Assembly: GCA_017622875.1 (NCBI GenBank)
Contig: JAGAQG010000063.1
Location: 1 to 64,000, forward strand
DNA length: 64,000 bases
From: Lachnospiraceae bacterium
GTDB taxonomy: Bacteria; Bacillota; Clostridia; Lachnospirales; Lachnospiraceae
Reading direction: 5' to 3'
Part shown: positions 24,508-31,662 of the stretch, piece by piece
Numbering within the stretch: the first letter of the stretch is position 1
Layout of the letters: every line of letters begins with the position of its first letter
Notes under the pieces: model-generated
What the model saw: the letters and a program-made list of their open reading frames with translations, nothing else
What the model was told of the DNA's origin: nothing
The model's database searches: none
Made by a program: the position numbers and the translations under genes

Positions 24508-24843
24508 ATGAAAAAGAATGTATTAGAGTATAAAGCCTATTATACAGTGATTGAATTTGATTCAGAAACCAATACGTTAAGAGGAAAAATCGAAGGAATT
24601 AATGACTATGTAGATTTTTCGAGTACCGATGCTACCATGATTGAAGAGGAATTCCATAAAGCGGTAGATGATTATCTGGAATTTTGTGAAAGTGTGGGAA
24701 AAGAACCGGAAAAGGAATATAAGGGGACTTTTAACGTGAGAATACAGCCATTACTGCATAAAAAATTGGTTGTTTTTGCTGTGAAGAATGGAGAAACCTT
24801 AAACAGTGTTGTAGGAAAAGCAATTGAAAACTATATAGGATAA
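24508..24843 (+). CDS. Orphan HicB-like antitoxin/regulator
   Basis: The 111-residue protein combines a HicB-type degenerate RNase H fold (residues 1-65, with YYTVIEFDSETNTLRGKIEG and the FHKAVDDYLEFCE helix) with a C-terminal ribbon-helix-helix-like tail (FNVRIQPLLHKKLVVFAVKN). HicB normally neutralises the small HicA mRNA interferase. No HicA-like gene lies on either side: aroK follows 15 bases later, and the 130 bases upstream hold no suitable frame. It may be a solitary regulator. Confidence 0.75.
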   Translation: MKKNVLEYKAYYTVIEFDSETNTLRGKIEGINDYVDFSSTDATMIEEEFHKAVDDYLEFCESVGKEPEKEYKGTFNVRIQPLLHKKLVVFAVKNGETLNSVVGKAIENYIG

Positions 24844-24858
24844 GCGAGTGTGAATGTT

Positions 24859-25356
24859 ATGAAAAATATTGTACTAATGGGATTTATGGGAGCAGGAAAA
24901 ACGACGGTAGGAAAACGTCTTGCAAAAGCCTTATCCTGTGAATTTATCGACACAGATGAACGAATTGAAAAAGAACAGGGACGGAAGATTTCAGATATCT
25001 TTGCGGAAGATGGCGAACAGGCATTTAGAGATATGGAAACTGATCTATTGAAACGCCTGCAGGATAGTAAAGATACGTTTGTTCTTTCCATTGGGGGCGG
25101 TATGCCAGTTAGAGAAGAAAATCGGGCGCTGCTTCGAAAGATTGGTACAGTTGTTTATTTGAAAACTTCGAAAGACGAAATTATCAGAAGAGTTTCTGGT
25201 GATACGAAACGTCCGCTGCTGCAGGGGGGAGCACTGGAAGAGAAAGTAACTTCTCTTATGAACGCCAGAGAACATATTTATATGGAAACTGCACATAGAG
25301 AAGTTGTGACGGATGGAAAATATCCACAGCAGATTGTGGAAGAATTAATGAAATAA
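24859..25356 (+). CDS. aroK: Shikimate kinase
   Basis: The 165-residue kinase phosphorylates shikimate at the 3-hydroxyl, the fifth step toward chorismate. It has Walker A GFMGAGKTTVGKRL near residue 8, the shikimate-binding Asp/Arg segment DTDERIEKEQGRKISDIF, the glycine loop SIGGGMPVREENRALL, and the lid arginines in RPLLQGG. I start at the ATG at 24859; an in-frame GTG three codons earlier is also possible, and neither has a strong ribosome site. Other shikimate pathway genes are not in the window. Confidence 0.93.
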   Translation: MKNIVLMGFMGAGKTTVGKRLAKALSCEFIDTDERIEKEQGRKISDIFAEDGEQAFRDMETDLLKRLQDSKDTFVLSIGGGMPVREENRALLRKIGTVVYLKTSKDEIIRRVSGDTKRPLLQGGALEEKVTSLMNAREHIYMETAHREVVTDGKYPQQIVEELMK

Positions 25357-25374
25357 AGAATATTGTGACATAGG

Positions 25375-25407
25375 AACAGGAGAGCGGAAGTTCTCCTGTT
25401 TTTCTTA
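25375..25407 (+). terminator. Terminator after aroK
   Basis: AACAGGAGA-GCGGAAGT-TCTCCTGTT is a perfect 9-base stem followed by TTTCTTATTTTTT. Confidence 0.88.
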
Positions 25408-25495
25408 TTTTTTACATAGATTTTTCATAGGAAGTAGTTTGAATTTAACATTCGCCCTGTAGAATTAGGTCGAATATTGAAGGAGGTACAATACG

Positions 25496-26449
25496 TTGCA
25501 AATTCGATTAACGAATATCACAAAATCATTCGGAGAAAAGAATGTAATTGATGACGTTAGCTTGAGTATTGACAGCGGCAGTTTCACAACATTGTTAGGT
25601 GCATCCGGTTGCGGAAAGACCACATTGCTGAGAATGATTGCCGGTTTAGAGACACCGGATACAGGCGAAATCTGGTTCGGTGATAAATGTATCTTTTCCT
25701 CAGAAAAGAAGATCAATATCCCGCCGGAAATGCGAGGCTTGGGATTTGTATTTCAGGACTTTGCCCTGTGGCCGCATATGACGGTATTTGAAAATGTTGC
25801 CTTTGGTTTAAGAGCAGCAAACAATACAGAGAATCTGGAAAGTAAAGTTATGGAAGCATTACGTGCAGTTCAGCTGAAGGATTTTGCAAAGAGATACCCA
25901 CATCAGTTATCAGGTGGTCAGCAGCAGCGAGTAGCTTTTGCCCGTGCCATTGTCATTGAACCGGAATGTATCCTGTTTGATGAACCTTTATCAGCACTGG
26001 ATGCGCTTCTTCGTGAAGAAATGCGTACAGAATTAAAGGAACTGATGTCAAAATTAAAGATTACCGCAGTATTTGTTACGCACGACCAGACAGAAGCCAT
26101 GAGTATGAGCGATAAGATTGCAGTCATGCATGCGGGTGTGGTGGATCAGTATGAGGAGCCGGAAGAAGTCTATGCACATCCAAGCACAGAATTTGTCGCA
26201 AAATTTGTGGGTTCTTCCAACTGGATTGATGAACATCAGATGTTCCGTCCGGAGAAAGCGTCACTGACTCCAAGCAGTGATGGAAAGAAATTTGATGTAG
26301 AAGTGTTATCTACACAGTTCTTAGGAAATGCATACGAAGGAAAAATGAAATATAAAGATCAGATTTGGAGTTATGTGACATCTTCCAAAATGAAAACAGG
26401 AGAGAAAGTTTCCTTATATTTGAATGAAAAGGATATTGTGAGAGTTTAA
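25496..26449 (+). CDS. ABC transporter ATP-binding protein (FbpC/PotA-like importer)
   Basis: The 317-residue nucleotide-binding subunit has Walker A LLGASGCGKTTLL (about residue 32), Q-loop VFQDFALWPHMT, signature LSGGQQQR, Walker B ECILFDEPLSALDA, and a C-terminal TOBE-like region from about 235. It belongs to the ferric iron/2-aminoethylphosphonate/thiamine branch. The start is a TTG at 25496 with AGGAGG nine bases upstream. It heads an operon with a lipoprotein binding protein, a fused permease and a metallo-beta-lactamase fold enzyme. The transported substrate is not clear. Confidence 0.9.
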   Translation: MQIRLTNITKSFGEKNVIDDVSLSIDSGSFTTLLGASGCGKTTLLRMIAGLETPDTGEIWFGDKCIFSSEKKINIPPEMRGLGFVFQDFALWPHMTVFENVAFGLRAANNTENLESKVMEALRAVQLKDFAKRYPHQLSGGQQQRVAFARAIVIEPECILFDEPLSALDALLREEMRTELKELMSKLKITAVFVTHDQTEAMSMSDKIAVMHAGVVDQYEEPEEVYAHPSTEFVAKFVGSSNWIDEHQMFRPEKASLTPSSDGKKFDVEVLSTQFLGNAYEGKMKYKDQIWSYVTSSKMKTGEKVSLYLNEKDIVRV

Positions 26450-26462
26450 AAGGAGAAAAACT

Positions 26463-27461
26463 ATGAAAAAGAAAATCATTGCAGGTTTATTAGCAGCCAT
26501 GATGGTATTAGGTCTTACTGCATGTGGCGGCAGCAAAACAACAGAAACAGCTGAATCAGGCTTATCAGGAAAAGTAACTGTTTATATGCCATCTCCAGCA
26601 GGTCTTGCTGACGAAATCGCAGCAGGATTTACAGCAAAAACAGGTGTAGAAGTTGAAGTGTTCCAGGGGACAACAGGAGAAATCCTTGCGAGACTGGAAG
26701 CTGAAGAAGCAAATCCGGTAGCAGACGTTGTAATCCTCGCTTCCTGGACAGACGGACTTTCTATGAAGAATGATGGAAAGATCATGTCCTATACACCGGA
26801 AAATGCAGACAAAGTTGCAGAAGGCTGGATTGATGAAGACAGCATGTTATTTGGTTATAGTGCATCAGCAGTTGGTGTCATCTATAATACAACAGTCATC
26901 CCGGAACTTTCCGCTGACTGGAGCGAGCTTGCCTCAGCAGAATATAAAGATTTACTGGCAATTCCGGATGCTGAAAAATCAGGTGCATGTAAGGATTTCG
27001 TAGCTGGCTACACAAATGCAAACGGTTGGGATGATTTTGAAGCGCTGGCAGCAAACGGAATGATCAACGGTGGCGCAAACAAAGCAGCTCTTGAATCTGT
27101 TACAACCGGTGAAATCGGTATCTTAGTAGCAGGTGTTGACTACAATGCTTATTCTTCTATCGATAAAGGAGAACCACTTCAGATTTATTACCCAGCAGGT
27201 GGAACAGTTGTAAATCCACGTCCTGCAATGATCATGAATACAAGTCCTAACGTAGAAAATGCAAAAGCATTCATCGATTATCTGTTTTCAGATGAAGCAC
27301 AGACAATGGCAGCAGGTGCATATTTACTCCCAGGACGTACAGATATCACCTGTGATAATCGTACAAATTTATCCGATATCCCACAGATTCAATGTGATTG
27401 GGATAAAATGGTAGAAATCTCTGCAGATGCTGCTGCAAAGATGAATGAACTTTGTAAATAA
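26463..27461 (+). CDS. ABC transporter substrate-binding lipoprotein (ferric/phosphonate type)
   Basis: The 332-residue extracellular lipoprotein has a signal peptide ending in lipobox LGLTACGG (Cys about 21) and a type II periplasmic-binding fold. The core text GKVTVYMPSPAGLADEIAAGF, SWTDGLSMKNDGK and IYYPAGGTVVNPRPAMIMNT is characteristic of the FbpA/PhnS/AfuA group. That group binds Fe3+, 2-aminoethylphosphonate or sugar phosphates. The tandem tyrosine pair of classical FbpA is not clearly seen in the expected context, so iron is only one option. Confidence 0.88.
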   Translation: MKKKIIAGLLAAMMVLGLTACGGSKTTETAESGLSGKVTVYMPSPAGLADEIAAGFTAKTGVEVEVFQGTTGEILARLEAEEANPVADVVILASWTDGLSMKNDGKIMSYTPENADKVAEGWIDEDSMLFGYSASAVGVIYNTTVIPELSADWSELASAEYKDLLAIPDAEKSGACKDFVAGYTNANGWDDFEALAANGMINGGANKAALESVTTGEIGILVAGVDYNAYSSIDKGEPLQIYYPAGGTVVNPRPAMIMNTSPNVENAKAFIDYLFSDEAQTMAAGAYLLPGRTDITCDNRTNLSDIPQIQCDWDKMVEISADAAAKMNELCK

Positions 27462-27476
27462 TCTGTGGAGGCAGCA

Positions 27477-29141
27477 ATGAAAGAAAAAACAGCTATTAAG
27501 AAACAGGTGCCAATGATTGTTCTTAGCGCATTGCTTATTTTTCTGATTGTCTGTCCATTACTTACGATTTTTGCGAAAGCGGTCATGACAGATGGCCGCT
27601 TTCAATTAGGTGTGGTTTGGCAGACATTATGTGAAAGTCAGAATGCTAAGATGATTGGAAATTCTTTGCTTTTAGGAGTTTTGGTAGTCATTGTTTCTTC
27701 CGTGATCGCTTTGCCGCTGGCATATTTATTTTCAAGAACAAAATTTGCGAAATATCGATTTTTTGATATCGTTTTTATGATTCCGTTTATGACTCCGCCT
27801 TATATTGCATCTATGGGATGGATTCTGTTTATGCAGAAAAACGGACTTTTGCAGCAGTTATTTCCAGCGACGGCAGGTTGTGAGAATTATTTCTTTACTC
27901 TGGGCGGGCTCGTACTTGTCATGAGTTTGCATGTATTCCCATTTATGCTGACCATGATGAAAAATGCAATGCTGAATATTCCATCCAGTCTGGAAGAGTC
28001 CGCAGCTGTGTTTGGCGCAGGATTTGGAGCAAGACTCAAAAAAGTATTTATGCCTTTGCTGACAGGAAACTATGCCATTGGTGCATTATTGGTATTTGTA
28101 AAGACAATCGCAGAATACGGTACACCTGCGACTTTGGGAAAACGTATCGGCTTTGATGTGTTTACAACAGAAATCCACCGATATGCGACAGTGGCGCCAA
28201 TTGATTTTGGAAAATCCGCCACACTGGCAAGTGTTCTTGTAGGAATTTGTTTAATGATGTGGATGCTTCAGAACTACATTACCAATCGCCATACATACAA
28301 TCTGGTAAGCGGTAAGGGAACACGAGTAGCGCAGACAAAAATGAATAAACTGGCAACAGTCATCGCATGGATTTATATTGCAGTTGTTCTACTTCTGGCA
28401 ATTGGAGTACCTTATTTTTCAGTAATTTCTACATCTTTGATCAAATTGCGTGGATATGGTCTGCAGGCAGGAAACTTTACATTCCAGCATTACATTGATC
28501 TGTTTACAGCAAATGCAAAGGGGCTCAATGCAATGAAGAACAGCTTTTTCCTTGCAGTCAGCTCAGCGAGCATTTGTGCGGTTTTAGGGACACTCATTGT
28601 TATCGCGATTCGTAATGCAAAATCGAAGTTTGGAAAAGTATTGGAAGCAATCAGCTTATTGCCTGAAATGATTCCAAGCATTGTACTGATCATTGGTATC
28701 ATGCTGTTCTGGAATCAGATTTACAATGTACTTCCATTATATAATACATTGGGAATCATGATCTTAGCGTATGTGGTACTGTTTCTGCCATATACCATTC
28801 AGTATGTAACCTCTGCGTTTACACAGATTTCTAACAGTCTGGTGGCTGCGGGACAGGTATTTGGAGGAAGTTCAACTTATATTTTCAGAAGAATTACTTT
28901 ACCGTTGATTATGAAAGGCGTGATGACAGGATGGATGATGACATTTATTATTGCATTCCGTGAACTGGTAACAGCGAGTTTGATCGCACCGCCAAACACA
29001 CTGGTAATTTCTACTTATATTGTTCGCGAATTTGAGCAGGGCAGTGTGTCTGTTGGTATGGCGATGGCAGTATTATGTGTGCTCTTTACGACAACTGCAT
29101 TACTGATTTTAAATCGCGCAATTGACAAACAAAAGGGTTAG
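27477..29141 (+). CDS. ABC transporter permease, fused two-domain (FbpB/ThiP type)
   Basis: The 554-residue membrane protein carries two binding-protein-dependent transport domains in tandem (about 65-265 and 345-545), giving roughly twelve helices. EAA-loop segments are SSLEESAAVFGAGFGARLKK and NSLVAAGQVFGGSSTYIFRR. A fused permease is usual for FbpB and ThiP importers. I start at the ATG at 27477, with GGAGG just upstream; a GTG four codons earlier overlaps that ribosome site. It sits between the binding protein and the metallo-beta-lactamase gene. Confidence 0.9.
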   Translation: MKEKTAIKKQVPMIVLSALLIFLIVCPLLTIFAKAVMTDGRFQLGVVWQTLCESQNAKMIGNSLLLGVLVVIVSSVIALPLAYLFSRTKFAKYRFFDIVFMIPFMTPPYIASMGWILFMQKNGLLQQLFPATAGCENYFFTLGGLVLVMSLHVFPFMLTMMKNAMLNIPSSLEESAAVFGAGFGARLKKVFMPLLTGNYAIGALLVFVKTIAEYGTPATLGKRIGFDVFTTEIHRYATVAPIDFGKSATLASVLVGICLMMWMLQNYITNRHTYNLVSGKGTRVAQTKMNKLATVIAWIYIAVVLLLAIGVPYFSVISTSLIKLRGYGLQAGNFTFQHYIDLFTANAKGLNAMKNSFFLAVSSASICAVLGTLIVIAIRNAKSKFGKVLEAISLLPEMIPSIVLIIGIMLFWNQIYNVLPLYNTLGIMILAYVVLFLPYTIQYVTSAFTQISNSLVAAGQVFGGSSTYIFRRITLPLIMKGVMTGWMMTFIIAFRELVTASLIAPPNTLVISTYIVREFEQGSVSVGMAMAVLCVLFTTTALLILNRAIDKQKG

Positions 29142-29144
29142 AAT

Positions 29145-30197
29145 ATGAGAATGAAGATAGCAGGCGGTTGCGGCGAACATGGCCGCAACTGCTTTTATAT
29201 TGAAACATCTAAATATGCTTTTCTGGTGGACTGTGGTCTGATGGCAGGAGAAGCGGGCGGTGGATACCCGCATTTGACGGAGGCAGAGATCAAACGTCTG
29301 GATTATGTTTTTCTGACACATTCCCATGCAGACCATACAGGGGCTCTGCCATGGATTACAGCAAATGGATTTGACGGATCTATTGTAGCCAGTGAAGAAA
29401 CATTGAACCAGCTGCCATTTCCGGTAAACAATGCAATGACTCTGGAACAGTATCAGGCAGGAAATCATCCGATTTCTATGGAATATGGCCGCAGCGGCCA
29501 TTGCGTCGGAAGCGTGTGGTATCAGTTTGAATGTGAAGGGAAAACACTGTTCTTTTCCGGTGACTATGTGGAAAAGAATTATGTGCATGAAATCGACCTG
29601 ATCAGAGAAAAACAGGCGGATATCGCAGTGGTTGACTGTGCTTATGGCAATGATAAGACAAGTTTCGACAGCTATTGTACAGAACTGGTCAAGTATGTTC
29701 GAAAAGCGAAAACGGAGTATCGGACATTGCTGTTTCCAGTTCCGAAGTACGGAAGAGGACTGGAACTTTACTGGCTGTTAAAGAAACGTTTTCCGAAGTG
29801 GACATTCAGCGGAGATGCACATTTTATAAAACAGGTAATCTCGGCGCAAGAAAGCAAATGGATAAAGAAAGATGTGGTACTGTCAGGGGATATTTCGCTA
29901 TTTTCAGAAGAACATCCAACCGATGTGGTGTTTGCAAGTGACCCGCAGTTACGAAAAGCGGAAGCGCAGGAGATTGCAGAGAAAGTTCTGGAACATGGAT
30001 ATGCCATTATGACAGGAACTGTAGAATCTGGAACCATGAGCGCCAGACTTCTCGAGGAAGGGAAGATGAGTATGTTAAGATTCCCGGTACATTTAAATTA
30101 TCCGCAGTTTAGAAACGTCGCTATGAACAATTCTTTCAAGCAGATCATTATCTATCATTCACCAGAGTTTGACTGTGAGAAGGAAATCATAAAATAA
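29145..30197 (+). CDS. Metallo-beta-lactamase fold hydrolase with beta-CASP-like features, in the ABC importer operon
   Basis: The 350-residue protein has the metal motif THSHADHTGALPW near residue 62, a second histidine in GRSGHCVGSVWY and aspartate in FFSGDYVEKN. This pattern is close to CPSF73/RNase J-type enzymes. The later segment ESGTMSARLLEEGK resembles the small beta-CASP signature, which would point to nucleic acid or phosphoester cleavage. It starts three bases after the permease stop and ends at a terminator, so it belongs to the transporter operon. What it hydrolyses is unknown; a role on the imported compound is a guess. Confidence 0.78.
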   Translation: MRMKIAGGCGEHGRNCFYIETSKYAFLVDCGLMAGEAGGGYPHLTEAEIKRLDYVFLTHSHADHTGALPWITANGFDGSIVASEETLNQLPFPVNNAMTLEQYQAGNHPISMEYGRSGHCVGSVWYQFECEGKTLFFSGDYVEKNYVHEIDLIREKQADIAVVDCAYGNDKTSFDSYCTELVKYVRKAKTEYRTLLFPVPKYGRGLELYWLLKKRFPKWTFSGDAHFIKQVISAQESKWIKKDVVLSGDISLFSEEHPTDVVFASDPQLRKAEAQEIAEKVLEHGYAIMTGTVESGTMSARLLEEGKMSMLRFPVHLNYPQFRNVAMNNSFKQIIIYHSPEFDCEKEIIK

Positions 30198-30200
30198 CAA

Positions 30201-30236
30201 AAAGGATGTCATTGCTCGATGACATCCTTTGCTTAG
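30201..30236. terminator. Terminator after the ABC/MBL operon
   Basis: AAAGGATGTCAT-TGCTCG-ATGACATCCTTT is a perfect 12-base stem. It lies between two convergent genes and can act both ways. Confidence 0.85.
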
Positions 30237-30246
30237 GTATGTAATG

Positions 30247-30663
30247 TTATTCAGAAAAAAGTACAACTTCCGCGATTGCAGCGGCATCCATAATGCATCC
30301 TGCGCAGTCGCGTTTTACTTCTCCAGTTTCAGGATCTTTTGCTTTTAATTCACAGCAGATCACAGTTCCGTTTTTCTTTTTGAATGCTTCCACGATTGTT
30401 TTAGAAAGTTTATAAGTCTTAGCTTTAGACTTTGGTGCGCCAACAACGCCATCCGCATTTTTCAGCCCTGCTAAAAATACAGCCCCGGAAACAGCACCGC
30501 AGGTAGCCTGCATACCGCCCATACCAGCACCAAAAGCTTCGGTAGCGCAAAGAGCAGTCTTTTCATCGATGCCAACCAGATCACAGTAAGCACATGCGAC
30601 AGCCTGTGCACAGTTATAACCTTTGTCATGAAGTTCTATTGTCTTTTTAATTCTGCTTTCCAT
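30247..30663 (-). CDS. C_GCAxxG_C_C family putative redox protein
   Basis: The 138-residue protein carries the conserved cysteine pattern that names the family: Cys in GYNCAQAVACAYCD, then ATCGAVSGAVFLAG, and a C-terminal CCELKAKD...RDCAGCIMDAA. Members are common in anaerobes and are thought to bind a metal or redox cofactor. No reaction is proven. It is monocistronic with its own start after a weak GGGGACT ribosome site. Confidence 0.87.
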   Translation of the reverse strand: MESRIKKTIELHDKGYNCAQAVACAYCDLVGIDEKTALCATEAFGAGMGGMQATCGAVSGAVFLAGLKNADGVVGAPKSKAKTYKLSKTIVEAFKKKNGTVICCELKAKDPETGEVKRDCAGCIMDAAAIAEVVLFSE

Positions 30664-30750
30664 AAGTAGTCCCCATTTCTTTATGATTAAGTAATTATCA
30701 TTATTTTACTCTTTCTATATAGTCTTTTCAACTCAAAATTTCACATAAAA

Positions 30751-30814
30751 TGTAAAATACGCTTGACATTTAATGTAAAGCAAACTATACTAAAAATGTA
30801 AAGAGAACTTTACA
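30751..30814 (+). promoter_or_regulatory. Promoter and repeated TGTAAA operator region of the Xre gene
   Basis: TTGACA (30763-30768), a 17-base spacer and TATACT (30786-30791) form a consensus promoter. TGTAAA occurs at 30751, 30774 and 30797, exactly 23 bases apart. The last forms the palindrome TGTAAAG-AGAA-CTTTACA (30797-30814) just after the expected start. Autoregulation by the Xre protein is the likely purpose. Confidence 0.65.
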
Positions 30815-30828
30815 AAGAGAGGTGTGAA

Positions 30829-31035
30829 ATGAAGAACAAAATTAAAGAACTACGAAAAGAACGACGGATTTCACAGGAAGAGCTGGCAGCGGCAGTCAGT
30901 GTTACGAGGCAGACCATCATATCTTTGGAAAATGGGAAGTATAATGCGTCGTTAATTCTGGCACACGAAATCGCCAAATATTTTGGCAAGACCATTGAAG
31001 AAGTATTTTTGTTTGAGGAGGAAACATCATGTTAG
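30829..31035 (+). CDS. Xre-type helix-turn-helix regulator
   Basis: The 68-residue protein is almost only a HTH_3 domain: [20 protein letters not shown] with recognition helix [18 protein letters not shown], then a short amphipathic tail ending FLFEEETSC. This compact type is widespread in Firmicutes and often pairs with a small membrane protein. Here the next gene overlaps its end by seven bases. The promoter region carries regularly spaced TGTAAA repeats that may be its own binding sites. Signal and targets are unknown. Confidence 0.9.
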   Translation: MKNKIKELRKERRISQEELAAAVSVTRQTIISLENGKYNASLILAHEIAKYFGKTIEEVFLFEEETSC

Positions 31036-31490
31036 TAAGTGAATCAAGAGCAGGAAAAACAATCGAAAAAAGAGTAAAACTTAGAATCGTCTATGCAGTT
31101 TTGTTATGTATTTTAGGAATTGCATCTGTCTGCGTAGGAACTTTTGTACCTCTTGCATCTGGAAATGGGGATTACTCTGCAGGGTTCTATACCGGAGTCG
31201 GATGCGGGCTTATAGAAGCATCGGTAATCACAATTATTAAAAATGTGCGTATGCTTAAAAATGCAGAAGCTTTAAAAGAGCGTGAGATTTATGAATCAGA
31301 CGAAAGAAATCGACTGATCGGACTAAAAAGCTGGTCCTATGCAGGATATGCAATGTTTATCATCCTTTACATCGCCTTACTTGTAGCAGGTGCAGTAGAT
31401 GTTGTGATTATGAATACTATTCTGGTAGTCTTAGGTGTGTTTGCCTTATGCCTGCTGATTTCAAGAAAAGTTGTGGAAAAAACAATATAA
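31029..31490 (+). CDS. Small four-helix membrane protein coupled to Xre regulator
   Basis: The 153-residue protein has four predicted membrane helices in two pairs (about 22-62 and 100-148). They are separated by a charged cytoplasmic stretch [20 protein letters not shown], which resembles DUF2178-type proteins. The ATG at 31029 overlaps the end of the Xre gene, with GAGGAGG just upstream. Such HTH-membrane pairs are frequent in Clostridia. The protein may sense envelope stress or modulate the regulator. I cannot name a function. Confidence 0.75.
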   Translation: MLVSESRAGKTIEKRVKLRIVYAVLLCILGIASVCVGTFVPLASGNGDYSAGFYTGVGCGLIEASVITIIKNVRMLKNAEALKEREIYESDERNRLIGLKSWSYAGYAMFIILYIALLVAGAVDVVIMNTILVVLGVFALCLLISRKVVEKTI

Positions 31491-31503
31491 AAAGAGAAGG
31501 AAA

Positions 31504-31538
31504 AAGTCGGTCAATGAAAGTTGGCCGATTTTTTATTG
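31504..31538 (+). terminator. Terminator after the Xre-membrane protein operon
   Basis: AAGTCGGTCAA and TTGGCCGATTT pair with two G-U pairs around a short loop, followed by TTTTTATTG. Confidence 0.7.
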
Positions 31539-31599
31539 TTAAACACCAAAGAAGTTCTTGCAAATTATTGATTTTACTGTAAAATAGAGTAGGTATGAA

Positions 31600-31662
31600 A
31601 TGATAAACTTAAGAGTCCTATGGGCTCTCTTAACTCTCTTAAAGAAAGGTCAGATAAAATGA
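31600..31662 (+). CDS. Putative 20-residue leader peptide overlapping the ABC-F start
   Basis: An ATG at 31600 opens a 20-codon frame, leucine-rich in the middle (LRVLWALLTLLKK). It ends in a TGA sharing ATGA (31659-31662) with the ABC-F start codon. Two tandem copies of CTCTCTTAA (31625-31633, 31634-31642) lie within it, both able to pair with TTAAGAG (31609-31615). Leader peptides of this size control several antibiotic-related ABC-F and Erm genes. A promoter-like TTGCAA...TAAAAT (31558-31585) would start transcription only about 8 bases before this ATG, which weakens the case. No protein evidence exists. Confidence 0.4.
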   Translation: MINLRVLWALLTLLKKGQIK

